Origin: Chrysemys picta bellii
Taxonomy: Eukaryota > Chordata > Testudines > Emydidae
DNA: 64,000 nucleotides
Assembly: GCF_011386835.1 (NCBI RefSeq)
Contig: NC_088797.1
Location: forward strand, 100,140,264-100,204,263
Reading direction: 5' to 3'
Of the stretch, positions 12,350-22,599 are shown piece after piece. The notes under the pieces were generated by a model. It searched no databases. It was not told the origin of the DNA and worked only from the letters and a program-made list of their open reading frames with translations. Numbering within the stretch: the first letter of the stretch is position 1; each line of letters opens with the position of its first letter. A program made the translations under genes and the position numbers.

Positions 12350-13605
12350 TTTTTTAATTAAAGCTTGCATTCTGGAGCACAATTCTGTGGCTAAGCGTGG
12401 ATTTTGACATGATTTCCATGGCTGCAGAAAATGGAGTGCATGGGTTCCTGGATATCTGATGTATCGTATCCTGTTTATATAAGTGTATTACACAGAGCCT
12501 CAGAAAAAGTTATCTTTGCCTCAAGCCCTGTTCAAAATAAATAAGTATAAATAAACATTTTTCATTTTCTGGCTGAACTCATGTAAGCATACACTATGAG
12601 AGAAACCAATTTTAAATGTTTTAGAAGTGCCTTCAAGAAAAGAAGTTTCCTCTCAATAAGATTAGCTATGTGGTGGAGCTCCTATAATTAGTAGTTACGT
12701 TTGAAAGAACATCAACCAAAATCTAAACCACGGAATTCACTTTCCCTAGAGCTTTAAACTGTCTTTTCATTACTGTGGGAGGAAAAGGTTAATTGCAACA
12801 ATTTCAGTTAAAGTTGAATAAGGTTTTAATGAAGTGGTTTTTACTAAGTATATATATTTGAAACCCAGCTTCCTCAGAGCCTTTACAAACACAAAACTCT
12901 TGGACTCTTTCATTTTTATGAACTACCAGCATACCATTCAATCAGCGTTTCAAAGATAACAGAACTGTGAGACCGGGTGGGAGAATAGAGGGAGCTAGAC
13001 TGTGGGAGTAGAGTACATATGGAGGAATGCAAATGCAACTCAAAAGGAATATGCCTAGTTATTGATAGGTGAATATATGAACTTAAGACTGAAAGTAAGC
13101 AATCATCTGAAAATTAAATTGACTATAATCTCTTTGCAGCAAGTACTGCAGATAAGAGGAATCAGGTTATATACGGCCTGATCTTAAAAACACATCAGCA
13201 CGCAGTCATTGGATGAATTCATAATAGTAGCAATATCCCCAGTTCCTCTGTCCTGCTGCTGCACACACACCAACCTTTGTTGTTGTTTTTTAACAAAGGC
13301 ATCAGAGGCATATTCTGTAATCCATTTATATGTACTACCAGATGGTGCTCAGATTTTCTCAATGACTGCAATGTCTAGTGATTTTTCTTTATCAACCAGA
13401 TCACTGGTGAATGTGTTTTGCTTGCAGGCTGAGGAAATAGCCTTTTTTTTCCGGTAGGTGAAGTTATGAGCCCTAATTATGATATTCCCCCCTACCCACT
13501 CACTCCTTATCTTTGCTACACTATTACTATCATAAGCTTGAAATGGTTAAGAACAAGATCAATTGGAGGAGTGGTGTTGTTATAAATTGAGAATGATTAC
13601 CTCAT
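12350..13605. other. Intergenic, no feature recognised
   Basis: AT-rich sequence without recognisable exons or clear repeats. A short frame near 13209-13457 has no recognisable domain. Confidence 0.55.
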
Positions 13606-13610
13606 CTCAG

Positions 13611-14610
13611 ATTCGTGGACGACATCGTACTAATTGCTGAAAGCACCAACCAACTGCAGAGCATGCTACGAAGACTCGACAAGAAAAGCGGACAGGTCGA
13701 TCTGAAAATGAACCATTGCAAAACGAAATACAGGTCTGTCTCATCTTACGCTGGGGTTACGTTCCACAGTCAGCGCCTAAAGCGAAAATCGCGTATAGTC
13801 AAAATTACATTGTGTGTAATGGCGGGCGGAATTGTCCACTACAGAAACAGTATTTAAATTGTTATTTTTCTCTTTTTTTTTTTTTGCCGACCGCGTAAAG
13901 CTGAAATCGCACATGTTAAATGCACCTAAGATGCGACAGACCTGTACATGCGATTAGACATCTTACGAAAAGCCCAAATAACGGTAACAGGAGAAGAAAT
14001 TGAAGAAGTGGAATAGTAAGTATATTTGGGCCAAGAAGTTAATATGCGCCAAGGCATGAACAGAAAACTCTTGTGATGGATTTGGGCAGGATGATGTGCA
14101 TTTAATTCCATCAAGGACGTCCTCAAAGGAAAAATCAACAAGACCACTCATACAAATATCTTCAATTCAACAGTGCTGCCAGCCATGCTGTATGGCAGTG
14201 AAACGTGGGCACTGACGAAGAGAGAAGAACAGCGGGCGTTGGTAACTGAAAGGGCAATGGAACGAGCTATGTTGGGAATGTCCCTTCTGGATCGTATCCC
14301 AAATGAAATAATTAGAGAACGCAGTGGTGTGAAAGATATTGTCGTGGAAAGCAAATATAATAAGATACAATGGGTGGGCCACATAGCACGGTTCACGGAC
14401 AATAGGTGGACTGCAATCATTACTGAGTGATACCCGCAAGAACAGAAAAGACCACCTGGTTGGCCTCCAAGAAGATGGGAAGATGACATTGTTAAACATT
14501 TCGGACGAACGTGGAGAAGAAAGGCAAGAATACGAGAAGAATGGTGGACGTGTTGTGATCGGTGCAGACTTAATGACAGCTGAAGACCAATCGATCCAGG
14601 TAATCCAGGT
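13611..14610 (+). pseudogene. RTE-like LINE reverse transcriptase relic
   Basis: The sequence encodes the C-terminal half of a non-LTR reverse transcriptase. It opens with FVDDIVLIAES (catalytic motif C, usually FADD), followed by a KMNHCKTKY motif. Further on come VLPAMLYGSETWALTK, ERAMERAMLGMSLLDRIPNE, QWVGHIARFTDNRW and a RPPGRPPRRWEDD stretch. Known: this order of C-terminal motifs is typical of RTE-type elements annotated as endonuclease-reverse transcriptase. The frame is broken by stops, shifts and the MITE at 13731-13944. The 3' end runs into ATCCAGGTAATCCAGGTA, a short tandem tail as in many RTE elements. The 5' part (endonuclease and early RT) is missing. The clade is inferred from motif resemblance. 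Confidence 0.75.
13731..13944. mobile_element. Tc1/mariner-like MITE inserted in the RTE relic
   Basis: Inverted ends CAGGTCTGTCTCATCTTA and TAAGATGCGACAGACCTG flank 214 bp, with TA on both sides (13729-13730 and 13945-13946). Removing it rejoins the two parts of the reverse transcriptase relic. It contains a 15-base T run and no transposase frame. Confidence 0.8.
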
Positions 14611-14614
14611 ATCA

Positions 14615-14706
14615 GTTCAAGTTTCCATTGTGCTAGGCACTGTATAAACACATAGTAAGAGATTGTCCCTGCCACAAAGAGTTTGTAATCTAAATAGACA
14701 AGTCAG
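14615..14706. repeat. Old interspersed repeat fragment
   Basis: The stretch with CTAGGCACTGTATAAACACA and AGACAAGTCAGACAAAGG resembles a widespread, old sauropsid repeat. The class is not certain. Confidence 0.4.
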
Positions 14707-16655
14707 ACAAAGGATGGAAGGAGAACTCTACTATTTTCTTAATAGTCTTGGCACTGGTGTTTATGGCAATGGTAGGCATTGGTGTTATCCTCACCAAGTA
14801 TTGCACATGCCATGTCACAAGCAGTGATGACACAGTGAGTAGGGGTCAGTACAAAGGGTTAAAACGCGTTTGCCCAAAGCAATGATCTGCTGTAATGAGA
14901 GAACAGAAGTTTGCAGAACAGAGGAAGATAGTATACTGCCACCAGTTCGACAGTAGTGGTATAACAAAGCGGTGATGTCCATAGCAATAGAACTAATGTA
15001 TTAAATGGAAGAAATTTCATCTCTATAAGCAAACATGGTATTTTAAGCACTTTGAGTTCTACTGATGAAAAGCACTATGTAAGAGCTAGGTGGTATTATT
15101 ATTATTAATTTTATTATAGTCTCTCAGTTCTCCATAGCCCCTTTCTACCCAGCTACAGAGGATCCCAATACAGCAGAATTGCTGCTTTTCCATTTTGCAG
15201 TTTCTTTAGAAAGTATTTTTTTCTGCAGTGTGAATTCATCACAAACTCTTAAATATAAACCTGCAAGCTTATTTGCATAGGCAGAAACCCACTGAAGTCA
15301 GTGGAGATTCATGCAGACTCAGGGTCCAGTGCATTTGACCTTACAGGATTTTGAAGAAGTTTGATACATTTGAGTTGAAATTAATTTCCCCCTTTTTAAG
15401 CAATTAATATTAAACAGTAAATCCACATTTTTCAACAAAATGTAAGATTTTGATGATAGTTACAATCATAGAATTGAATTATGGAATCTTTAATTGCAAT
15501 CCTGATTAATTCTATCTTTGTACATACTAAAATTGAGGCTACGGAAAATGTCATGACATCCTGAATTATAATAGTGATAAAAATAACACTGGAATATTAC
15601 AATTTCTGATAATAGAGATGGGGTTGAAATTTTTGGAAAAAGCTTATAATTCTGTTAGATTCTCTAGATGCATTTGAACCACATGAATATTTTTTCATGT
15701 TCCAATTAAGACTTTATCAAATACTCCAATATCTTGCCATGCTGTTTCTGCTAGAACTGTTGTTGTGGATTTAAGATTGATTCGGGCGTAAACAGATTAT
15801 GACTTTTGTATAAAAAATTAAAGTAACATTCTGTTACAAGATAAGAATTTGTATTTTTCCAGAAGAAGATAAGCCACTCAGCTATACAGAAAAAAGATTT
15901 TGAGCCCTTCAGGCAGACTTTTAGTCATTATGATTTTGTTTTTTGTTTCTCTTTTCAATAAGTTTTAGACTGATTAAATATGATGATAAAACTGTGTTTT
16001 TAAATTATGTTCAAGCTAAAGATTTTCTTAGATGGGAAAAAAAGAAAAAGAATTTAGCCCTAAGTAATGAAACAAACCTGCCTTCCATTTCAAAGCTATC
16101 CAGTATGCTTCTTGTTTCCATAACTACATGAGGAAAGTCTAGCTGAATGGAAATAAAATATTACAAATATTGATTTACATCTGATGTACATTGTACAATT
16201 GAAATACAATGTATTCTACCCAGGTTCCTCTTAAGAGCAAGAGAGAAAATCAAAAATGATTGATTGTGAAAGTGTTGGCAACTATTAAATAAACTACTTA
16301 CATTATAGAAGAATTGGCTTTCATGCTCCCCGCACTAATACACATTTTGCATTTGACCATTCATTGTTTAACTTGATCAATTCTCCTCATCTGCACCCTA
16401 CTCTGTTTCTGCTTAACCTAGTTTTGTGCTTGAATCAAATCAAAGTAAGGTGACTACAAAATTTATTATCCAGATTTACAGTGTGTTTATCATACACACA
16501 CAGAAGTCAAACTTGGGTTGTGCATAAGTAATTACACAAATTCCACTAGCAATTCTATTGATTTGACATATTTTTAAGTATGCAGGTTTAAAATATAAAA
16601 GTTATTGATTTTTCACCCAAACGCATCAAGTAATCCTGCTTTTCAAGATAGAAAT
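14707..16655. other. Intergenic, little recognisable
   Basis: AT-rich, no exon-like conservation visible. A short ATT run (15095-15112) follows an AGCACTATGTAAGAGCTA motif that resembles old MIR/L2-type tails. Confidence 0.5.
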
Positions 16656-16659
16656 TCTT

Positions 16660-16775
16660 GCCCCAGTTCAGCAAAGCACTTAAGTGCATGTTTTACTTGA
16701 AGCATGTGAGTATTCACATTGAAGTCAATTGCTTAAACTTAAGCATATGCTGAAGTGCTTTGGTGAATTGGGGCC
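16660..16775. mobile_element. Palindromic MITE (TTCAGCAAAGCACTTAAG family)
   Basis: The left half GCCCCAGTTCAGCAAAGCAC and the right half GTGCTTTGGTGAATTGGGGC are nearly reverse-complementary, and the match continues through TTAAG...CTTAAG to a centre at TTGAAGTCAATT. Related decayed copies lie at 12237-12348 and 39503-39622. It has no coding capacity. Confidence 0.72.
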
Positions 16776-18860
16776 TCTGAAAGTAAATCAAAAATATGTT
16801 ATATCAGAAAGGTTCAACAGTTTCCTTAGTAGTGAGGCCCAAAGGGAGTTGTTCTTACACCGCGTTCATCATTGCAGTATCTGAATCCATACAGAATAGA
16901 ATTCCTATATACATATCCTATTCCTTCTACACGAACAATTTCCCCATTTGCTGGATACAGAAAAGTACCTGTATGGAACTGAAAGCATATGCTGCATGTG
17001 TTGGCAATCTGTTGTTGCTCCTTAGATTATTTATGTGGGGATTTGCTTCAGAAGAACCAATTCATTTCCTGCTGAAAAGAAGGAAAGGGCTAATGGTTGA
17101 AATACATGAAATGTATAAGCTCTAATACTGGCTTTGACGGAAAAGGTGCTGAATGCCTCCTGAGTGGAGCTGAGTACTGCCCCTCACAGTTATGTTGACA
17201 TTAATGAGGCCCTCCCATCAATTTTTTTTTTGCGGGGGGAGGGCTCAGCACTTTCCAGAACTAGGCCCTTAACCTTTCTGTTTTCTGATTTCTAAAATGA
17301 GGATAATCAATAATAATAATTGCCTACTTAGCAAGGGTGTCGTGAAGACTAATTTGTGTTTGTAAAGTGCTTTATAGATGTAATTATGCAATTTCTAAGC
17401 ATCCTTTTGACAGCTTCAGTTCACTAGAGCAGTTTAAATTAGGATAAGCAAGAAAGTAATGCCTTTTACCAAAGATCTGCATTTTTACTTTTACCATGTA
17501 AATTCATAGCTTCTCTGAAGAAAAATGTGACCACCCAATGAAGTATAATTTCTGAAATGTTTCTAATTCATCTATATATCTGTAGTCATCTTTTTTCCTT
17601 AAATTACTTTCCATTCCATTTGTGTTACAGAGAAAAGTACATCTGCCACCTAGAATTCTTTCAAACCAAACACAGAAGCTTTTAAGCTCAAGAGGTAATT
17701 ACATTTTTATGAGGTTTTCAGGGATGAGTAATACGGTAAGTAAGTCTCAGGTGTTGCCCAGCAGCCTTTTAGAAATCACTAAACATAGTTTTGGAGGGTA
17801 AATGGCCCTCAAATATGATAATAATGAAGGAAAATTATATCAAGAATAAATTTAAAATGTTATGAAATTCCTTTCTCCCATATTACCCAGACAGTACAGA
17901 ACATTTCATCTGTACATTCAGAGAGAAGCATAAACAAATTTACCATGTATTGGTTTGCTCTTTGTAAGTTAGATGTTATACTTTCCAGATTCAAAATACA
18001 CACTGGGCCTGATTCACCAATGTGTTACTTCAGTTTTATGCCACTCTAACTGTATTATTTTCAATGAAATTACACCAGTATCAAACTGGAATAAAGCAGT
18101 AGGTCAGCAGGCTCTGTATGTTTTACACAGTTGATTTAAGGCCTAATTATGCAGGTGAAAATTTGGAAAAACTCTGAGTACATCATAGTACACACCAGTC
18201 CACAGTCACTCTGGTAATGGGTGCAAAGGAAGCTGTTGTCCCTTTACCATGATATCTGCAAGTCCCAGTGGATAGCAGGACATAGCCTCTGTCATTCAAA
18301 ATGCACATACTGGTCCTCATACAGGACAGAACCATTTTAAACTAGCAGTGAAACAAACCAGAATGTGAACAGACACCTCCAGGTGTTTTGTTCCAAATTC
18401 TCCCACTCAATCCAGCCTCTTTGCACTGCTTACCTAGCCAGCTGATGTCCCTCTAATTTAGGGGCATAGCCAAATCTAAGCCTATATGAATGCAAAAGCT
18501 GATGTCTCTGTGGTTCTGAATCAGGAACTCCTGTCTGAAGAGTGATGGCTTTTGACCCGTCTGCAGAACACTATGGCCAGAGAAGAGCAACCTGGCCAGC
18601 CCTGCTGCTGCCTCCAGCCAACAGCTCAAACTTCTCCCAGCCCCAGACAATTTTGGCAAGAGCCATGTCCCATGCAGGTGCAAACCGCCCCTCCTGGTTC
18701 AGCTTACCCCATGCCTGCCTGTGGTGATTGCCCTTTCTCCACTAGCCAACACTCCCTTCATTCAAATCCCTCATCTGAACCAAACTAACTCCCCATAATC
18801 CTGCCCACCTGGCATTCAAATATAATATGCAATAATATATAATGTTATGATACTTCCATC
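16776..18860. other. Intergenic, little recognisable
   Basis: No supported gene. An open frame of 109 codons at 16796-17125 shows no known motif and is probably chance. An old MIR/L2-like piece may lie near 17295-17400 (GTAAAGTGCTTTATAGATG). Confidence 0.5.
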
Positions 18861-18867
18861 AATCTAT

Positions 18868-19200
18868 CAGTGTCTATACTGGTGCTTAGATTGGTTTAAC
18901 TACATCTCTGTGGTATGTCTACGCGGCAATTAGACACCTGTGGCTGGCCCATGCCAGCTGACTCAGGCTCACGGGACTTGGGTTAATGGGCTGTTTAATA
19001 ACATTGTAGAGTTCAGGCTCAGTGGGAGGGTTCCAGAGCTTGGGCTGCAGCCAGAGCCGGAATGTCTATACCGCAATTAAACAACCCGTTAGCCCAAGCC
19101 TGAGTCAGCTGCGGGTGTCTTATTGTAGTGTAGATGAAATGTAGCTAGATCAGTGAAATGTAGCTAGGTGAACCTAATTTCTAGGCGTAGACCAGGCCTG
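18868..19200. mobile_element. Nested TGTCTACAC-type MITEs
   Basis: An outer pair (GTTTAACTACATCTCT near 18894 and GGCGTAGACCAGGCC near 19183) surrounds an inner palindromic element running from TATGTCTACGCGGCAATTAG to GTGTCTTATTGTAGTGTAGA (about 18911-19136). The inner element contains matching inner arms (GCCAGCTGACTCAGGCT and AGCCTGAGTCAGCT). This suggests one miniature element inserted into another. Confidence 0.5.
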
Positions 19201-19348
19201 AGAGAACAAACAGAAACTGAGGACACGGACAAGAACAGAGAGGCAAAGGAAACAAACAAGAAAGTCTAGAAGTTGCCTCTGAGCACAGTTTGACCCTAGA
19301 AATAGCTTTTAGGTCTGTTGGTTAAAGAGCCGTGAGGCAGTAAAAATA

Positions 19349-19990
19349 AGATATGTGGACAGAGTTGGCAATGGGCTTTGTTACAGGCAGGGCCGGCTCT
19401 GGCCGGAGTGCGGCAGGGGAGGGCACCAAGCCTGGCCGCGGGCCGCTCTCCCCGGCAGCCAGAGTGCCAGGAGGAGGGCGGAGAGCCCGGCCGGGGCTCC
19501 ACTCTCCCCGGCGGCCAGAGCGCCGGGAGGAGGGCGGAGAGCCCGGCCGGGGCTCCGCTCTCCCCGACGGCCAGAGCGCTGGTGGGAGGGCGGAGAGCCC
19601 GGCCAGGGCTCCGCTCTCCCCGGTGGCCGGAGCGCCACGGGGAGGGCGGCGAGCCCAGTCGCGGCCCCGCTCTCCCCGCCGGCCAGAGCACCAGGGGAGG
19701 GTGGCAAGCCCACTGCGGCTCCGCTCTCCCCAGCGGCCGGAGCCAGAGCACCACGCCGCGCCCCCCTCCTCCAGGTGCCGCCCCAAGTACAAGCTTCATG
19801 GGCTGGTGCCTGGAGCCGGCCCTGGTTACAGGGATTGGTTCCTGGGTTAGTGTTTTTGTTATGTGGTGTGTGGTTGCTGGTGAGTATTTGCTTCAGGTTG
19901 GGGGGCTGTCTGTAGGCGAGGACTGGCCTGTGTCCCAAGATCTGTGAGAGTGAGGGATTGTCCTTCAGGATAGGTTGTAGATCCTGGAAC
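19349..19990 (-). mobile_element. Penelope-like element, inverted 5'-truncated arm
   Basis: The minus strand from 19938 leftward encodes RPVLAYRQPPNLKQILT and then NKAHCQLCPHI after the hAT insert. These match the C-terminal reverse transcriptase region and the start of the zinc-binding linker of PLEs. The same CQLCPHI linker occurs on the plus strand at about 20007-20030, so the two arms are head to head, with a junction at about 19990. The insert at 19388-19824 interrupts this arm. Confidence 0.72.
19388..19824. mobile_element. hAT MITE with CAGGGCCGGCTC ends
   Basis: Terminal repeats are CAGGGCCGGCTCTGG at the left and CTGGAGCCGGCCCTG at the right, flanked by perfect 8-bp duplications GTTACAGG (19380-19387 and 19825-19832). 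The interior is GC-rich and made of about five degenerate ~65-bp units (GGAGGGCGGAGAGCCCGGCC). Those units create long overlapping frames on both strands that are not genes. It is closely related to the element at 50791-51234. Confidence 0.9.
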
Positions 19991-19991
19991 C

Positions 19992-20424
19992 TATCCTTGC
20001 AAAAAGCCCGTTGCCAACTCTGTCCACATATCTATTCAAGGGACACCATCATAGGACCCAATCACATCAGCCACACCATCAGAGGCTCGTTCACCTGCAA
20101 ATCTACCAAAAATGTAGATACGCCATCATGTGCCAGCAATGCCCCTCTGCCACGTACATTGGCCAAACCGGACAGTCTCTACACAAAAGAATAAATGGAC
20201 ACAAATCAGACATCAAAAATTATAACATTCAAAAACCAGTCGTAGAACACTGCAACCTCCCTGGTCACTCAATTACAGACCTAAAAGTCGCAATTCTCCA
20301 ACAAAAAAACTTCAAAAACAGACTCCAACGAGAAACTGCAGAATTGGAATTAATTTGCAAACTGGCCACCATTAAATTAGGTTTGAATAAAGACTGTGAG
20401 TGGATGGGTCATTACACAAAGTAA
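19992..20424 (+). pseudogene. Penelope-like element GIY-YIG endonuclease, frameshifted
   Basis: The plus strand encodes a Cys-rich linker (CQLCPHI, then CQQCPSA) followed by TYIGQTGQSLHKRINGH, the GIY-YIG catalytic core with its conserved Arg. Downstream lie EHCNLPGHS and RETAELELICKLA, which carries the conserved Glu. Known: PLEs encode a reverse transcriptase fused to a C-terminal GIY-YIG endonuclease preceded by a CCHH-type zinc motif. A frameshift near 20110 separates the linker from the catalytic part. The frame ends at a stop at 20422-20424. The reverse transcriptase is absent on this strand, so the copy is inactive. Confidence 0.85.
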
Positions 20425-20770
20425 AAACTATTTCCCCATGCTAATTTTCCCCCTACTGTTACTCACACCTTATTGTCAGCTGTTTGAAATGGGCCATCCT
20501 GATTATCATTGCAAAAGTTTTTTTTCTCCAGCTGATAATATCCCACTTTAATTGATTAGTCTTGTTAGAGTTGGTATGGCAACACCCATTTTTTCATGTT
20601 GTCTGTGTATATATATCTTTCTACTATATTTTCCACTGCATGCATCCGATGAAGTGGGTTTTAGCCCACGAAAGCTTATGCCCAAATAAATATGTTAGTC
20701 TCTAAGGTGCCACAAGTACTCCTCATTCTTTTTGCTGATACAGACTGACACGGCTACCACTCTGAAACCT
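20425..20770 (+). mobile_element. Penelope-like element 3' untranslated end
   Basis: This follows directly from the endonuclease stop. It contains a TATATATCTTTCT spacer and then CCGATGAAGTGGG...CCCACGAAAGCTTATGC, a hammerhead-like motif, near 20645-20683. It ends with AGTCTCTAAGGTGCCACAAG and a terminal ACCACTCTGAAACC. It is the reference for recognising the 3'-end fragments elsewhere in the window. Confidence 0.78.
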
Positions 20771-21736
20771 GTCTCATGATTATTGTTTTCCTTAAAGCCC
20801 CAGCTCCTGGAGTCAAGTAGATGTGATGATTTCAGCTTTCATTCTTAAAGAAAAAAGTAAGTTTCTAGCCCTCCTGGCTGTGGAGAAAGTTTCAAAATGT
20901 GACCCCCAGTGCACCCTAAAAGCTCAACAAAGCAGAAGGAAAATAAAAAAAACACCAAATCTATTATTTTTGCATAATCTCATGATTTTAAAGCCAATCT
21001 CAGGTTTTGGTGAGCCTGACTCGTGATTTTTTTAATATTTGGGGTTGGCGATACTGCTAATAACAAATTACAGTACTCCCTAAAATGGCTTAGCTCTACT
21101 GGCCAGAAAATGTTATTTTTCTGCCCTTCTTCACCCACTCTGGAGGGAGGGAAATAAGCATGTATGCAGATAACCCATGCAAGAATCTAAGGGTACCCAT
21201 AGTCAAATTCACAATCAAGTTCTACCTTGTTATTTTTAGGTTTCCATTAAAAATCTCACAAAATATTTGCAAATACTACTGTTGAGCTATAAAGTGTAGA
21301 TAATTATCTGTAGTTAATCTCTTAAATAACCCTGGTTCTCACAGTTTGTTCCACGAAACATCTGTACTTTTATATTGCAGTTAGTCTTCTGACGAGATTA
21401 GAAAAGGAAATAATATAGTTAACAGAATGCAGGTCGAGTCTACAGGAACCTCAATCACATCTACCAATTCTGTTAAGTAAATATTGCAGTTATTGTTTCT
21501 TTTATAGCATCAAAGATGTGTTAATCATTGTACAGACAAATAAGGGGACACAGTCCCTTTCATGAGTCTCTTAGTCTAACTAGCAAGGGTCAGGGTACCG
21601 TCTCTGTTCTTTTCCTGCCTGTACTATACTTATGAGCACACCCCTTTTTTTTCTAAAGCACTTAATAAAACTGTCACTATGGGTCTATGGCTGGCAGATA
21701 CCCGAACAGAAAAACTGCAGATTTAACTGCATACTA
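20771..21736. other. Intergenic, no feature recognised
   Basis: AT-rich, with no exon-like or repeat structure that I can name. Confidence 0.5.
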
Positions 21737-22189
21737 CAGAGGTTTCTAAGCTGTGGTTTATGGACCATTGGTGGTCCATGGTGCACTTGCTGGTGATTCA
21801 TAAATAGCTGGCTGGGTGCATGGTGCTGTTCTCTTTGTTTCCTGCGGAGAGGAACAGAATGGATGAAGCAGGGAGATGAAAAGGAGAGCAAAAGTAGATG
21901 GTGAGATGAACAGATGAACTCAGTTCAAAAAGGAAAAAATCCTTAGTACACTAAACACAACTGAAAATACAAAACAAAACACTTCTAATGTTTTTCTATA
22001 TAGGCAATTGCCACAAGAATGTATGTGATCATTACTGTGCTCAGATACTGTGGTGATAATCATGGTATAAGAATCTATGTAGAATAGAATGACTGGGAGA
22101 GAAAGTGATCCATGCAGTTGTGAATGGGAGAGGAGGTCTATTGATAAGTTAAGTTGTGGTCCAAAATGTGAAAAGTTTGAGAATCCCTG
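21737..22189. mobile_element. Degenerate hAT-like element
   Basis: Left end CAGAGGTTTCTAAGCTGTGG and right end GTTTGAGAATCCCTG are imperfect inverted repeats of the CAGGGGTTCTCAAAC type, with GGTCCATGG-like motifs just inside. The flanking 8-mers do not match, so the element is old or one edge is lost where the LTR at 22193 begins. Confidence 0.55.
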
Positions 22190-22192
22190 GTT

Positions 22193-22568
22193 TGTGACAG
22201 GGTGCTGGACCGGGACTGCTGAGCCAGCCCTCTGTCACTCCAGCTCCAATTCAGGGTGGTAAATTGGAGCTGGCTAGAGACACCTGTACCTGATTGACAA
22301 AGGGGAAACAGCTGCCAGCCCAATTAGCCTGGGACAATATACAGGCCCAGAGGCAGTCAGAGTGTGGGTAGCTTTTTCTTTCTGGGTGTAGAGGTTAAGG
22401 AGTCCTGAAGGTTGAGAACCCCAAGTTGCATAGGGTGAGAGAGTGGTAGGATTACATCCTGTAAATAAACTGCACTGATGATTGCTGAAACTGAGGGTCT
22501 CTGAGTGGTTTTTGGAGCGGACCAGAGCAGAGGGAGGACTAAGTGGCAGCCTGCTATGCCCTGTTACA
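22193..22568 (+). mobile_element. Short solo LTR
   Basis: The 376-bp element starts TGTGACAGGGTG and ends GCCCTGTTACA, so its ends are inverted (TGTRACAGGG). It has a TATACAGGCC motif near 22337 and AATAAA near 22463 in the same orientation. The bases at its edges (GGTT and CTGC) do not match. Either the duplication has been lost or the copy results from recombination. Confidence 0.62.
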
Positions 22569-22599
22569 CTGCTGTATTATAAACCATGTTGTGGAGGGT

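Noticed and set aside
19353..19947. Several overlapping 150-190 codon frames on both strands
   Set aside because: They coincide with the GC-rich tandem units of the hAT MITE at 19388-19824. Only the minus-strand N-terminal part outside it matches a real protein (PLE).
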